A stretch of 13,192 bases of DNA from Deltaproteobacteria bacterium (GTDB taxonomy: Bacteria; Desulfobacterota; Desulfobaccia; Desulfobaccales; 0-14-0-80-60-11): NCBI GenBank assembly GCA_021817645.1, contig JAKAGH010000048.1, forward strand, positions 1 through 13,192, written 5' to 3'. Shown here in pieces: positions 1-6,777 of the stretch. Under the pieces are notes generated by a model, which saw only the letters and a program-made list of their open reading frames with translations, did no database searches and was not told where the DNA came from. Each line of letters opens with the position of its first letter. Position 1 is the stretch's first letter. Made by a program: the position numbers and the translations under genes.

Positions 1-182
1 AGAGCTCCCGGGTTGAAACAGACCCGGCTAACTTATCCATCCTAAATAAGCTGGAGGCTATAGTTATTGAACAAATTGCTACAGCCGACGACGCCATTGA
101 AGACTGGAAAGACATTGTTCCAGAAGATGTTGAAGAATTGTATAAAAAACTCGCTGATAGCCGCATGGAGAACAAAAGATGA
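1..182 (+). CDS. C-terminal end of an unrecognised protein (5' truncated by window edge)
   Basis: An open frame enters from the left edge (first full codon at 3) and ends at TGA 180-182, giving the last 59 residues of a protein. The visible part is acidic and probably helical (for example KLEAIVIEQIATADDAIEDW, then EDVEELYKKLADSR) with a basic end. It overlaps the next gene by ATGA, so the two are probably translationally coupled and may work together. The base composition is clearly lower in GC than in the genes after 771. I do not recognise the family. Coding status is supported by the open frame, sensible amino-acid composition and the ATGA junction. Confidence 0.6.
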   Translation, partial: SSRVETDPANLSILNKLEAIVIEQIATADDAIEDWKDIVPEDVEELYKKLADSRMENKR

Positions 183-634
183 CAGATCAGCCTATTCGTG
201 GGAAGGTCGCACGGATTTTAAATACTCGTGAACTAGTGATAAATGTTGGGGCAAATAGTGGGGTAGTTGTCGGAATGTATTTTGATGTTCTCGACCCAAA
301 AGGAGAAGATATTAAAGACCCAGTCACACGGGAAGTCCTTGGGTCATTAGAGAGACCAAAAGTTAGAGTTAAAGTCATAAGCGTTAAAGAACGCTTATCG
401 GTAGCATCAACCTATAAAAAACGTGAGGTCAATGTTGGAGGTGGAGGTTGGGAACTAACTGGAATGGCCAGACTGTTCATGCCACCTAAATATGTTACAC
501 AGTATGAGACTCTAAAGACAACTGAAAGTACTTGGGAAGATCTAGATGAAAAAGAGAGCTATGTTAAGACTGGAGATCCCGTTGTACAGGTGCTATCAGA
601 ACCTGACGAAGGAGAATCTAAGTCTTCTGGCTAA
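179..634 (+). CDS. Small beta-rich protein, FlgT C-terminal-like domain, function unknown
   Basis: The gene encodes 151 residues without signal peptide or membrane segment, so it is probably cytoplasmic. Residues about 7-75 look like a small beta-barrel: GKVARILNTRELVINVG, then GVVVGMYFDVLDP, then a DPVTREVLG turn, then a KVRVKVISVKERLSVAS strand pair. The pattern 'G-x-VG-x-x-F-x-V ... I-x-DP-x-T-x-x-x-LG' resembles the C-terminal domain of FlgT and related modules in other proteins. That assignment is by eye only. A glycine-rich VNVGGGGW segment follows at about 85-92, and the tail is acidic. The start ATG overlaps the upstream stop (ATGA), so expression is probably coupled. GC is low: I counted 27 of 60 in 181-240 against 41 of 60 in 2161-2220 (nadB). 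This suggests accessory or transferred DNA. Its job cannot be read from this window. Confidence 0.7.
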   Translation: MTDQPIRGKVARILNTRELVINVGANSGVVVGMYFDVLDPKGEDIKDPVTREVLGSLERPKVRVKVISVKERLSVASTYKKREVNVGGGGWELTGMARLFMPPKYVTQYETLKTTESTWEDLDEKESYVKTGDPVVQVLSEPDEGESKSSG

Positions 635-646
635 GCCTATATCCTG

Positions 647-670
647 GTTCCCAAGCCCCGACTTGGGAAC
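647..670. repeat. REP-like palindrome, family 1 (GTTCCCAAG / CTTGGGAAC)
   Basis: A perfect 9-bp stem, GTTCCCAAG (647-655) and CTTGGGAAC (662-670), encloses a 6-base loop. It lies 12 bases after the stop of the 179-634 gene. Related palindromes lie at 1711-1733 and 1768-1794, so this is a dispersed element rather than a gene-specific terminator. No T-run follows it. Confidence 0.75.
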
Positions 671-737
671 GAGATGATAAACTGAAAAGATATGCGCAGG
701 CAAAAAGCCCGCACCACCGATTTTCAGTATTAAAAAA

Positions 738-772
738 AGCTGAAAGCTTACCGCCCAAAGCTGATAGCTAAT
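738..772. repeat. Degenerate heptanucleotide tandem cluster, site A
   Basis: The sequence parses into consecutive 7-base units: AGCTGAA, AGCTTAC, CGCCCAA, AGCTGAT, AGCTAAT. Four of the five begin with AGCT. The last unit overlaps the ATG at 771 of the next gene. Two of its units closely match units at 1811-1824 (AGCTTAC/AGCTGAC and CGCCCAA/CGCCGAA). Other 7-base-period clusters lie at 5564-5658 and 8370-8397. Confidence 0.6.
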
Positions 773-1676
773 GTCCACAAAGCCTACTCTACGACTATTC
801 GCCCTGCTGGCCGCCTGGGTGCTGATCCTCGCGGGCGACGGTCTGGCCGCGTTGCCTCTGTCGGAGATCAAGGACCTGAAGCAGCCGGTGGCCGCGGGTT
901 CGCCCACCACCTATGCGGATTTGCTGAAGCTGATCTTCCCGGAGCCAGCCCCGGGGGAGAAAGAGACGCCCCAGACGCCGCCGGTGCGCAGCCTCAGCGA
1001 CTATTTTAAAGAACAGCCTCTGACGGCACAGCAGGACCAAAACTATGGAAGCATCCAGGCCTTGCCCCTCAAGGCCCAGGGCCGGCCGCTGCTCCTGCTG
1101 CTCGTGGCCGCCACTGAGGCGAGGGCCGAAGGAGAAAGAGACGCCGGCGAACAGCCCCTGTCGTTGCTGGCCTTATTTCAAACCGCGCCGGCTGCCAAGC
1201 TCCTGGACCTGATGGATATCGGGCAAGGGATGAGAATGGGGATGATCGAGGGTTTCTGGTGCAAAAACCCCCTGCTCGACCTGACCCCGGGGACCCAGGC
1301 CTGCATGATTTTTCAGGAACATTTCAATTCCTCCGAGAGTTTTCTGCAAATCCACCTGCTCTGGGTCCGGAACCAGCGCCTGGAGGAGATCCTGAGCGTA
1401 TCTCCTTATGGGGTCAAGGCCCTGTGCCAAAGCTTCGCCACCTCGACGATTTTACGGACCGAGCCGGATAAGGGCCGGGAGTTCCCCAAGGTGGTGGCCA
1501 AGCTGACCCTGAAGATGGAGCCTTCGCCTAAGATTGAGGAATGCGAGAAGCAGCGCCAGCGCGGCTTTGCCAAGAGCTACCAAGGGGTCTGGCGCTGGGA
1601 TTCTGCCAAGCAAAAGTATCAGCAGGCCTCCGGCGACCTGGACCAGCTTTATAAGTTTTACAAAAAGTTCAATTGA
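771..1676 (+). CDS. Predicted exported protein of unknown function
   Basis: The gene encodes 301 residues. The N-terminus is a classical Sec signal peptide: a basic start (MSTKPTLR), a hydrophobic core at about 9-21 (LFALLAAWVLILA), and a likely cleavage site near GDGLAA (about 26-27). The mature protein would be periplasmic or secreted. It has a proline-rich stretch near 57-72 and four cysteines (C164, C178, C219, C258) that could form disulfides. The last 60 residues are basic and helical. There is no lipobox and no later membrane segment; a hydrophobic run near 105-113 (RPLLLLLVAA) is more likely a buried strand. I do not recognise the family. The chosen ATG has no clear ribosome binding site and sits at the end of a heptamer repeat, but it gives a complete signal peptide. 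Base composition matches the GC-rich core genes. Confidence 0.75.
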   Translation: MSTKPTLRLFALLAAWVLILAGDGLAALPLSEIKDLKQPVAAGSPTTYADLLKLIFPEPAPGEKETPQTPPVRSLSDYFKEQPLTAQQDQNYGSIQALPLKAQGRPLLLLLVAATEARAEGERDAGEQPLSLLALFQTAPAAKLLDLMDIGQGMRMGMIEGFWCKNPLLDLTPGTQACMIFQEHFNSSESFLQIHLLWVRNQRLEEILSVSPYGVKALCQSFATSTILRTEPDKGREFPKVVAKLTLKMEPSPKIEECEKQRQRGFAKSYQGVWRWDSAKQKYQQASGDLDQLYKFYKKFN

Positions 1677-1710
1677 CGGGAAGAATCTAAAGAGGGATGC
1701 TTTGCCATTA

Positions 1711-1733
1711 GTTCCCGACTTGTACTCGGGAAC
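1711..1733. repeat. REP-like palindrome, family 1 variant
   Basis: An 8-bp perfect stem, GTTCCCGA (1711-1718) and TCGGGAAC (1726-1733), has a 7-base loop. It is related to the elements at 647-670 and 1768-1794 through the outer GTTCCC/GGGAAC arms. It lies in the gap between the exported-protein gene and nadB. No U-tract follows. Confidence 0.65.
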
Positions 1734-1767
1734 GGAAATTGTTGCTAAGCTGAGCTTGGCGGGCAAA

Positions 1768-1794
1768 TGGTTCCCAAGTGCAACTTGGGAACCA
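1768..1794. repeat. REP-like palindrome, family 1
   Basis: This is a perfect 12-bp stem: TGGTTCCCAAGT (1768-1779) and ACTTGGGAACCA (1783-1794), with a 3-base GCA loop. The core GTTCCCAAG/CTTGGGAAC is identical to the element at 647-670. It is the most stable of the three family-1 copies and lies about 60 bases upstream of the nadB start. It could act as a weak terminator or mRNA-stabilising hairpin, but its recurrence suggests a dispersed repeat. Confidence 0.75.
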
Positions 1795-1810
1795 GGAAGA
1801 ATATCAATAA

Positions 1811-1838
1811 CGCCGAAAGCTGACCGCGGTTAACTGCC
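1811..1838. repeat. Degenerate heptanucleotide tandem cluster, site B
   Basis: The units are CGCCGAA, AGCTGAC, CGCGGTT, AACTGCC. The first two match two adjacent units of site A at 745-758 in swapped order (AGCTTAC, CGCCCAA). The 12-base string AAAGCTGACCGC at 1816-1827 differs by one base from 743-754. The cluster directly precedes the nadB ribosome binding site (AAAGGAA, 1842-1848). Confidence 0.45.
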
Positions 1839-1852
1839 AACAAAGGAACCTC

Positions 1853-3481
1853 ATGGAACACTCTTCTGACATTTTGGTGATGGGCTCAGGACTGGCGGGA
1901 TTGGGTTACGCCCTGAAGGTGGCGGATTTCGCCACGGTGAATCTGGTGACCAAACGGGGGCTGACGGAAACCTCCACCAGCAAGGCTCAGGGCGGCATTG
2001 CCGCGGTCTTGGGACCGGATGACCGCTTCGAATATCACATCGAAGACACCCTCACCGTGGGGGAAGGCCTGTCGCATCAGGACATCGTCGAACTGGTGGT
2101 GCGCCAGGGCCCGGAGCGCATCAAGGAATTGGTGACTATGGGGGCCCATTTCGACGTGGGCGCGGACAACGGCTTTGATTTGGGCCGGGAAGGCGGCCAC
2201 TCCCGGCGGCGCATCATCCATGCCCATGACATGACCGGCGCGGAAGTAGAGCGCATCCTGGCGGAAAAGGTGCTGGCCCATCCCAATATCCGGGTTTTTG
2301 AGAACCATATGGGGGTGAATCTCATCACCGAAGAGCATGTGGTGCGCCGGGGACGGTCCGTGGTCAACCGGGAGGCCAATTGCCTGGGAGCTTACGTTCT
2401 CAACCGCATGAACGGCGAAGTAGACACCTTCAGCGCGGCCATCACCCTCCTGGCCACGGGCGGCGTCGGCAAGGTCTATCTTTATACCAGCAACCCGGAC
2501 ATAGCCACCGGCGACGGCATCGCCATGGCCTACCGGGCCGGCGCGACGGTGGGGAATATGGAATTCGTGCAATTCCATCCCACCTGCCTCTTTCATCCGG
2601 AGGCCAAAAATTTCCTTATTTCCGAGGCCTTGCGGGGGGAAGGCGCCATTCTCAAGGACAGCCGGGGCCTGGCCTTTATGGAGAAATACCATCCCTTGAA
2701 AGACCTGGCGCCCCGGGACACCGTGGCCCGGGCCATCGACCTGGAACTGAAGAAGAGCGGTGAAGACTGCGTCTACCTGGACATCAGCCACCGGCCCCCC
2801 GACTTCGTTACCGGCCGCTTCCCCAACATCTACCAGGAATGCCTGGGGTACGGCATTGACATGACCAAGGAGCCCATCCCGGTAGTGCCCGCCGCCCACT
2901 ACATGTGCGGCGGGGTGGCCACGGACGGGTTTGGCCGCACCACCATCTCCAACCTTTTTGCTGTGGGCGAAGTCTCCATGACCGGGTTGCACGGGGCCAA
3001 CCGCCTGGCCAGCAATTCCCTGTTGGAGGCCCTGGTTTTTTCCCACCAGGCGGCCCTGGTGGCCCGGGAGGTCCTCCCCGGCTTGAAGGCCCACGGCGTC
3101 GGGCCGCTGCCGGAATGGAATCCCTTCGGAGCCACGGACAGCGAAGAGGCGGTGGTGGTCTCCCACAACTGGGATGAAATCCGACGCTTCATGTGGAACT
3201 ATGTGGGCATCGTCCGCACTGACCGCCGCCTGCTCCGGGCCCAGCACCGCATCGATTTGATCAACCAGGAGATCCAGGAATATTACTGGAACTTCATCAT
3301 CACCAGCGATCTTTTGGAATTGCGCAATATCGCCACGGTGGCCAACATCATTATCCGCATGGCTTTGCGCCGCAAGGAGAGCCGGGGGCTGCACTATAAT
3401 TTGGATTACCCCCAGCGGGATGACCAGAATTTCCACCATGACACCCTCCTTTCCGCAGAAGGCTGGCAAGATGACGGGTGA
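1853..3481 (+). CDS. nadB: L-aspartate oxidase NadB
   Basis: NadB is an FAD flavoenzyme that oxidises L-aspartate to iminoaspartate, which NadA condenses with dihydroxyacetone phosphate to quinolinate in de novo NAD synthesis. It is cytoplasmic. At 542 residues it has the usual family length. Visible landmarks are: the N-terminal FAD-binding loop GSGLAGLGYA (11-20); STSKAQGGIAAVL (41-53); GREGGHSRRRI (111-121); ATGGVGKVYL (201-210); FHPTCL (241-246); LAPRDTVARAI (285-295); HYMCGGV (349-355); and the C-terminal FAD site GEVSMTGLHGANRLASNS (372-389). E113, H242, R288, H349 and R384 are the conserved polar residues expected at the active site. GREGGHSRRR and the HYMCGGV histidine are as in bona fide aspartate oxidases, which differ from the fumarate reductase/succinate dehydrogenase flavoproteins. 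The ATG has a good ribosome binding site (AAAGGAA, 1842-1848). nadA and nadC are not adjacent. The 3' end overlaps the next gene by 11 bases. Confidence 0.95.
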   Translation: MEHSSDILVMGSGLAGLGYALKVADFATVNLVTKRGLTETSTSKAQGGIAAVLGPDDRFEYHIEDTLTVGEGLSHQDIVELVVRQGPERIKELVTMGAHFDVGADNGFDLGREGGHSRRRIIHAHDMTGAEVERILAEKVLAHPNIRVFENHMGVNLITEEHVVRRGRSVVNREANCLGAYVLNRMNGEVDTFSAAITLLATGGVGKVYLYTSNPDIATGDGIAMAYRAGATVGNMEFVQFHPTCLFHPEAKNFLISEALRGEGAILKDSRGLAFMEKYHPLKDLAPRDTVARAIDLELKKSGEDCVYLDISHRPPDFVTGRFPNIYQECLGYGIDMTKEPIPVVPAAHYMCGGVATDGFGRTTISNLFAVGEVSMTGLHGANRLASNSLLEALVFSHQAALVAREVLPGLKAHGVGPLPEWNPFGATDSEEAVVVSHNWDEIRRFMWNYVGIVRTDRRLLRAQHRIDLINQEIQEYYWNFIITSDLLELRNIATVANIIIRMALRRKESRGLHYNLDYPQRDDQNFHHDTLLSAEGWQDDG

Positions 3482-4859
3482 GAAGATCCTGCTGGCGGAT
3501 GATGAACCGCAGATATTAGAGGTGCTCACCGAGTTCCTGGAGGGCCAGGGCTATGTGGTGCAAGGCGCGGTGGACGGCCTGCAGGCCGTGGCCGTGCTGG
3601 AAAAAGAGGAATTCACCCTGGCCCTCCTGGATTTGAAGCTGCCGGGCCGCTCCGGCCTGGAGCTTCTTTCGTTCATCAAAGCCCGCTCTCCGGAAACCGA
3701 AGTCATCCTCTTTACCGGCAACGCCGAGTTGGAAAGCGCCGTGCAAGCCCTCCGCCTGGGGGCCTACGACTACCTGCTGAAATCTGACCTGCTGCTGGCC
3801 GACCTCCAGGCGGTAATCAACCGGGCCATGGAGAGACGCCGGTTAACCCAGACCAATCGCACCCTTTTAGAAAATTTGAGCCAGGCCCAGGCCGAACTGG
3901 CCCAACGCCGGACCGCGGAACTCATCCAGATCAGGCGGATCGGCGAGACCCTGGCCGGGCCCCTGACCGGCCGCCAGATCGCCCAGGGCATGCTTAATCT
4001 CATCTGGGAAAGCCTCTCTCTGTCAGTCTTGGGTCTGGAGCTGCGCGGCAACGGCGAGGAGCTGCCCCGGGAGGCCTATCGCCGGCAGCCGGAGGTGACG
4101 GATGCCACCCTGGGGTCCTTCAAATCCTGGCTGCAGGAACAGGTCAAGGGCTGGCCGCCTTCCTGGTTGGACGCCGACGGCCAGGAAGAGAAGATCGAGG
4201 AGACCCCGCTGCCGTCAATTCTCCGGGCCCCGTTACAGGCCGGGGAGGTTAAAGGCCTGGTGGCGGCCGGGCGGGAGGCCCCTTTCACTCCTGAGGAAAG
4301 TGAACTCTTCCGCATCTTTACCCTCCAGGGCAGCGCAGCTTTTAAAAACCTGATGCTCTATGAAAAGGTCAGAAGCCTGGCCATCCGGGATGGTCTGACC
4401 GGTTTGTATAACTATCGCTATTTTTGGGAAGTGCTGCACCGGGAAGTGGAACTGGCCCGCCGTTATGAACGTCACTTATCTTTGCTTTTCCTGGATATCG
4501 ATGATTTCAAAAAAGTGAACGACACTTTGGGCCACCGGGTGGGGGATTTGGTCTTAAAGGCCTTAGGCACTTTTCTCCGGGAGGCGGTGCGCCACGCCGA
4601 TCTGGTTTGCCGTTACGGCGGCGAAGAGTTCGTAGTCCTCTTGTCGGAAACCGGCTACGATCAGGCCCTGATTTCCGCGGAGCGGCTCCGGGATGGCGTT
4701 TCCCAGATTATGGTGGAGGTGCCTGAGGAACATTTGCAATTTACCATCAGTATCGGCGTGGCGGAACTGAAGCCGGGCATGGACGGAGACGATCTGGTGA
4801 AGGCCGCAGACACCTCCCTGTACCGGGCCAAACAGAGGGGGAAAAACCGGGTCTGCTGA
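3471..4859 (+). CDS. Response regulator with GGDEF output (probable diguanylate cyclase)
   Basis: The likely product makes c-di-GMP from two GTP under control of a phosphorelay. With the ATG at 3471 it has 462 residues. REC domain, residues 4-118: acidic pocket D10-D11, phospho-acceptor D54 (ALLDLKLPG), T82 and K104, all canonical. Residues 119-150 form a coiled-coil-like linker. Residues about 155-300 look like a diverged GAF-type domain, judged only by pattern. GGDEF domain, residues about 305-462: DGLTGLYNYRYF, DIDDFKKVND and the active-site loop GGEEF (383-387). The product-inhibition motif R374-x-x-D377 lies exactly five residues upstream of GGEEF. The frame is open back to an ATG at 3420, but 3471 gives the standard REC start (MTGEKILLADDEP) and has GAAGG at 3458-3462. 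It overlaps nadB by 11 bases, so it is probably co-transcribed. No cognate histidine kinase is in the window. Confidence 0.9.
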   Translation: MTGEKILLADDEPQILEVLTEFLEGQGYVVQGAVDGLQAVAVLEKEEFTLALLDLKLPGRSGLELLSFIKARSPETEVILFTGNAELESAVQALRLGAYDYLLKSDLLLADLQAVINRAMERRRLTQTNRTLLENLSQAQAELAQRRTAELIQIRRIGETLAGPLTGRQIAQGMLNLIWESLSLSVLGLELRGNGEELPREAYRRQPEVTDATLGSFKSWLQEQVKGWPPSWLDADGQEEKIEETPLPSILRAPLQAGEVKGLVAAGREAPFTPEESELFRIFTLQGSAAFKNLMLYEKVRSLAIRDGLTGLYNYRYFWEVLHREVELARRYERHLSLLFLDIDDFKKVNDTLGHRVGDLVLKALGTFLREAVRHADLVCRYGGEEFVVLLSETGYDQALISAERLRDGVSQIMVEVPEEHLQFTISIGVAELKPGMDGDDLVKAADTSLYRAKQRGKNRVC

Positions 4860-4871
4860 TGTTGCGGGAGG

Positions 4872-5474
4872 TCAGGGAATAAAATCCACCACCTGGTAGC
4901 CGTGTTGTTTCAAGGCGTCAATGATGGGGTTTAAATCGCATTTGGTGATGCGGAAGTAATAGGAACGTTTGCCTTCCTTGGCGGGTCCCAAGGCCACATT
5001 GATGATCCCGCCCCCCGCCTCTTTGATCAGGCGGGTGGCCTCTTCCAGCGCCTCCGGCCGGTCTTCCAGGAGCACGTCCAGCCGGGAACTGGTGCGCAGC
5101 AGCCCCAACATGGACAGGAACGCGGAGACCAGGTCCATCATAGTGATGACCCCCACCAGCCTGCCGCCCTCCAGCACCGGCATACCCCCGATTTTGTGCT
5201 CATAAATCAACCGGGCCGCCTCCTCCACCTGGGTGTCGGGGGTCGCGGTGAGGGGGGATTTGAGCATCACATCCTCCACCGTGATCTTTTCCAGCATAGA
5301 GGCCAGGAGCACCTCCCTTAAGTCCCGGGAAGTAATCCACCCCACCATCTGGTCGTTTTTCACTACCGGCAGATGGCGGATATTGTGCTTCTGCATCAGT
5401 TTCAGGGCCTGGCCCACCCTTTTATCAGGAGAGATAGTCACGGGATTGGCGCTCATGATCTTACTGACCTGCAT
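4872..5474 (-). CDS. CBS-CBS-ACT domain protein, AcuB-like
   Basis: The gene encodes 200 residues and the protein is cytoplasmic. CBS1 spans about 1-56 (VSKIMSANPVTISPD ... HLPVVKNDQMVGWITSRDL) and CBS2 about 64-118 (VEDVMLKSPLTATPD ... GMPVLEGGRLVGVITMMDL). These form a Bateman pair that typically binds adenine nucleotides. Residues about 130-200 look like an ACT-type domain (RLDVLLEDRPEALEEATRLI ... GYQVVDFIP), which often binds amino acids or other small ligands. The CBS-CBS-ACT order is that of AcuB-type proteins. No acetoin genes are nearby, so the ligand and target are unknown and I assign no symbol. The start is well supported by a purine-rich ribosome binding site (GGGAGGGGG) 6 bases upstream on the minus strand. 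It converges with the GGDEF gene, with only 12 bases between their stops. A terminator upstream (5506-5546) separates it from the DUF2333 operon, so it probably has its own promoter. Confidence 0.88.
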   Translation of the reverse strand: MQVSKIMSANPVTISPDKRVGQALKLMQKHNIRHLPVVKNDQMVGWITSRDLREVLLASMLEKITVEDVMLKSPLTATPDTQVEEAARLIYEHKIGGMPVLEGGRLVGVITMMDLVSAFLSMLGLLRTSSRLDVLLEDRPEALEEATRLIKEAGGGIINVALGPAKEGKRSYYFRITKCDLNPIIDALKQHGYQVVDFIP

Positions 5475-5505
5475 CTGTCCCCCTCCCGGAAAAAAGTTGC
5501 CCCAC

Positions 5506-5546
5506 CTTAAAACAAAAGGGCGGGAATTTCAAGGAAATTCCCGCCC
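5506..5546 (-). terminator. Rho-independent terminator of the AMMECR1-DUF2333 operon
   Basis: On the minus strand a perfect 12-bp stem, GGGCGGGAATTT and AAATTCCCGCCC (5546-5535 and 5529-5518), with a 5-base loop is followed by TTTTGTTTTAA. This is a textbook intrinsic terminator. It lies 114 bases after the stop of the DUF2333 gene, beyond the heptamer array, and before the CBS gene. Confidence 0.88.
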
Positions 5547-5563
5547 GGGAAGACATAGCGATC

Positions 5564-5658
5564 AGTAATCGGTAATCGGTAATCAGTGATCAGTAACAAA
5601 TCATCAAGCTCCCAAGCGTTACTGATCACTGATTACTGATCACTGATTACCGATTACT
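5564..5658. repeat. Heptanucleotide tandem array forming a large imperfect hairpin, site C
   Basis: The left arm is five 7-base units: AGTAATC, GGTAATC, GGTAATC, AGTGATC, AGTAACA (5564-5598). The right arm is the inverse: GTTACT (5618-5623), then GATCACT, GATTACT, GATCACT, GATTACC, GATTACT (5624-5658). Positions 5579-5597 and 5618-5636 are perfectly complementary over 19 bp, with a 20-base loop. The array ends one base before the stop codon of the DUF2333 gene, which ends at 5660 on the minus strand. Several units differ from GATTACT by single bases, as expected of drifting tandem copies. Confidence 0.85.
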
Positions 5659-5659
5659 A

Positions 5660-6763
5660 TCAGTTAGTCGCCAGCACGGTTTGCAGGGTGGCGACGACGT
5701 GTTCGGCTTCGCCGATGTAGGTGGACATATTGGCCCGGTGATTGGCCAGGATGCCGTCTTTACTGCCGTTGGTCACCAGCCAGGGGTCGAGTTGGGAGGC
5801 AGTGTGCAAGGCATGGATGGCGTCTTCCAGGAGCTTATGGGAGCCTTTTTTTTGCAGTTCCGCGTGAAACTCCTCTTTGACGGCCTCCAACATCTGGGAC
5901 ATGGCCAGAGCCAGGCCCCGGGCATAGTAAAAGTAGTCGTCCGCCAGCCACCAGGAGACCGGGGAGCCGTCGGCTTCCGTGTCCTTGAGGAGATTATGGT
6001 AGCTGGAGCCCAGAAGGTCCTTATAGGTGGCGAAAAGGGCGATGAGGTTGTCCACCCGGGTGTAGAAACGGCTGCGGCCTTTGCGCAGGGAGTCGATGTA
6101 TTTCTCCAGGTCTCCTATGGCTTCCCGGTATTTGCCGGACGCGGAAGGAAACCAATATTTGTCCGGGCTCACCATAAAAAAATCTCTGGCCTCATTGATA
6201 TGAGGGTCGTAGGCCTCGGTGATGGCAAACCGCGTCAGGTTCTCGTTGAGGACCAAAACGGTGCGGATCACCACACCCAGGACTCCCAGTTGGATGTTAT
6301 TGACATTATCGGTGAGGCCAAATTTGCCGAAAATAATGGTATTGGGGCGCCAGCCAAACCAGGTCTGGTTCACCTGGTCGTCCATGATTTTAATCAAGGC
6401 CCGGGTAAACACCTCGCCTTTTACCGGCTCGTGTCGCGGCGGTGTGATCACCGGCGGCGGCGCAGGGGCTTTAGGTGGCGTCTCCGGGGCTGCCTCCGGA
6501 GCCGGGCCATGACCGGGTTCGGTCACCGGGGGGGCAACCGCAATCTTTTCTCCCTGGGCCACCTCGGTGGGGGCAAGAGGTGGGGCCTTATGGCGAGTCC
6601 CCCAGAAGAATAACCCGCCCAAAAAGAGGAGGATGACCAGGGTCAAGAGAAAGAACCGGTAACGCAACAGGGTATGCAGCTTGCCGGTCTCCGGAGCCGG
6701 AGCCTCAGAAGGCAGGGGCACAGGCAGGCGTCGTTCCGGTTGCGGCTCAGGATTAGCCATCAT
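5660..6763 (-). CDS. DUF2333 family inner-membrane protein
   Basis: The gene encodes 367 residues. The topology is a short cytoplasmic N-terminus (proline-rich, about 1-33), one membrane segment at about 36-55 (FFLLTLVILLFLGGLFFWGT), a proline/alanine-rich linker (about 57-112), and a periplasmic domain from about 115. The domain pattern is that of DUF2333: WFGWRPNTIIFGKFGLTDN, then NIQLGVLGVVIRTVLVLNE, then DPHINEARDFF, a tryptophan-containing KYWFPSASGKYREAIGDLEKY, and a late DDYFYYARGLALAMSQML helix. The family has no established biochemical role; I base the call on recalled pattern, not a search. The first of two tandem ATGs is chosen: a GGAGT ribosome binding site overlaps the stop of the AMMECR1 gene 14 bases upstream, showing a tight operon. 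Transcription ends at the terminator at 5506-5546. Confidence 0.82.
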   Translation of the reverse strand: MMANPEPQPERRLPVPLPSEAPAPETGKLHTLLRYRFFLLTLVILLFLGGLFFWGTRHKAPPLAPTEVAQGEKIAVAPPVTEPGHGPAPEAAPETPPKAPAPPPVITPPRHEPVKGEVFTRALIKIMDDQVNQTWFGWRPNTIIFGKFGLTDNVNNIQLGVLGVVIRTVLVLNENLTRFAITEAYDPHINEARDFFMVSPDKYWFPSASGKYREAIGDLEKYIDSLRKGRSRFYTRVDNLIALFATYKDLLGSSYHNLLKDTEADGSPVSWWLADDYFYYARGLALAMSQMLEAVKEEFHAELQKKGSHKLLEDAIHALHTASQLDPWLVTNGSKDGILANHRANMSTYIGEAEHVVATLQTVLATN

Positions 6764-6777
6764 AAATATATTGACTC

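Noticed and set aside
3420..3470. Upstream in-frame ATGs (3420, 3438) for the GGDEF regulator
   Set aside because: They would add a 17-residue tail lying inside nadB coding sequence; 3471 gives the standard receiver-domain start and has a ribosome binding site.
1886..3529. A 547-codon open frame on the minus strand opposite nadB
   Set aside because: The plus frame encodes an unmistakable NadB with all motifs; the antisense frame has low-complexity, Gly/His/Val-rich composition typical of a shadow in GC-rich codons.
5564..5658. Possible CRISPR array
   Set aside because: The units are 7 bases, contiguous and inverted in the middle; there are no spacers and no cas genes.
5681..6613. A 310-codon open frame on the plus strand opposite the DUF2333 gene
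   Set aside because: It mirrors a gene with a membrane helix, a good ribosome binding site and family motifs; the plus frame lacks these and has shadow-like composition.
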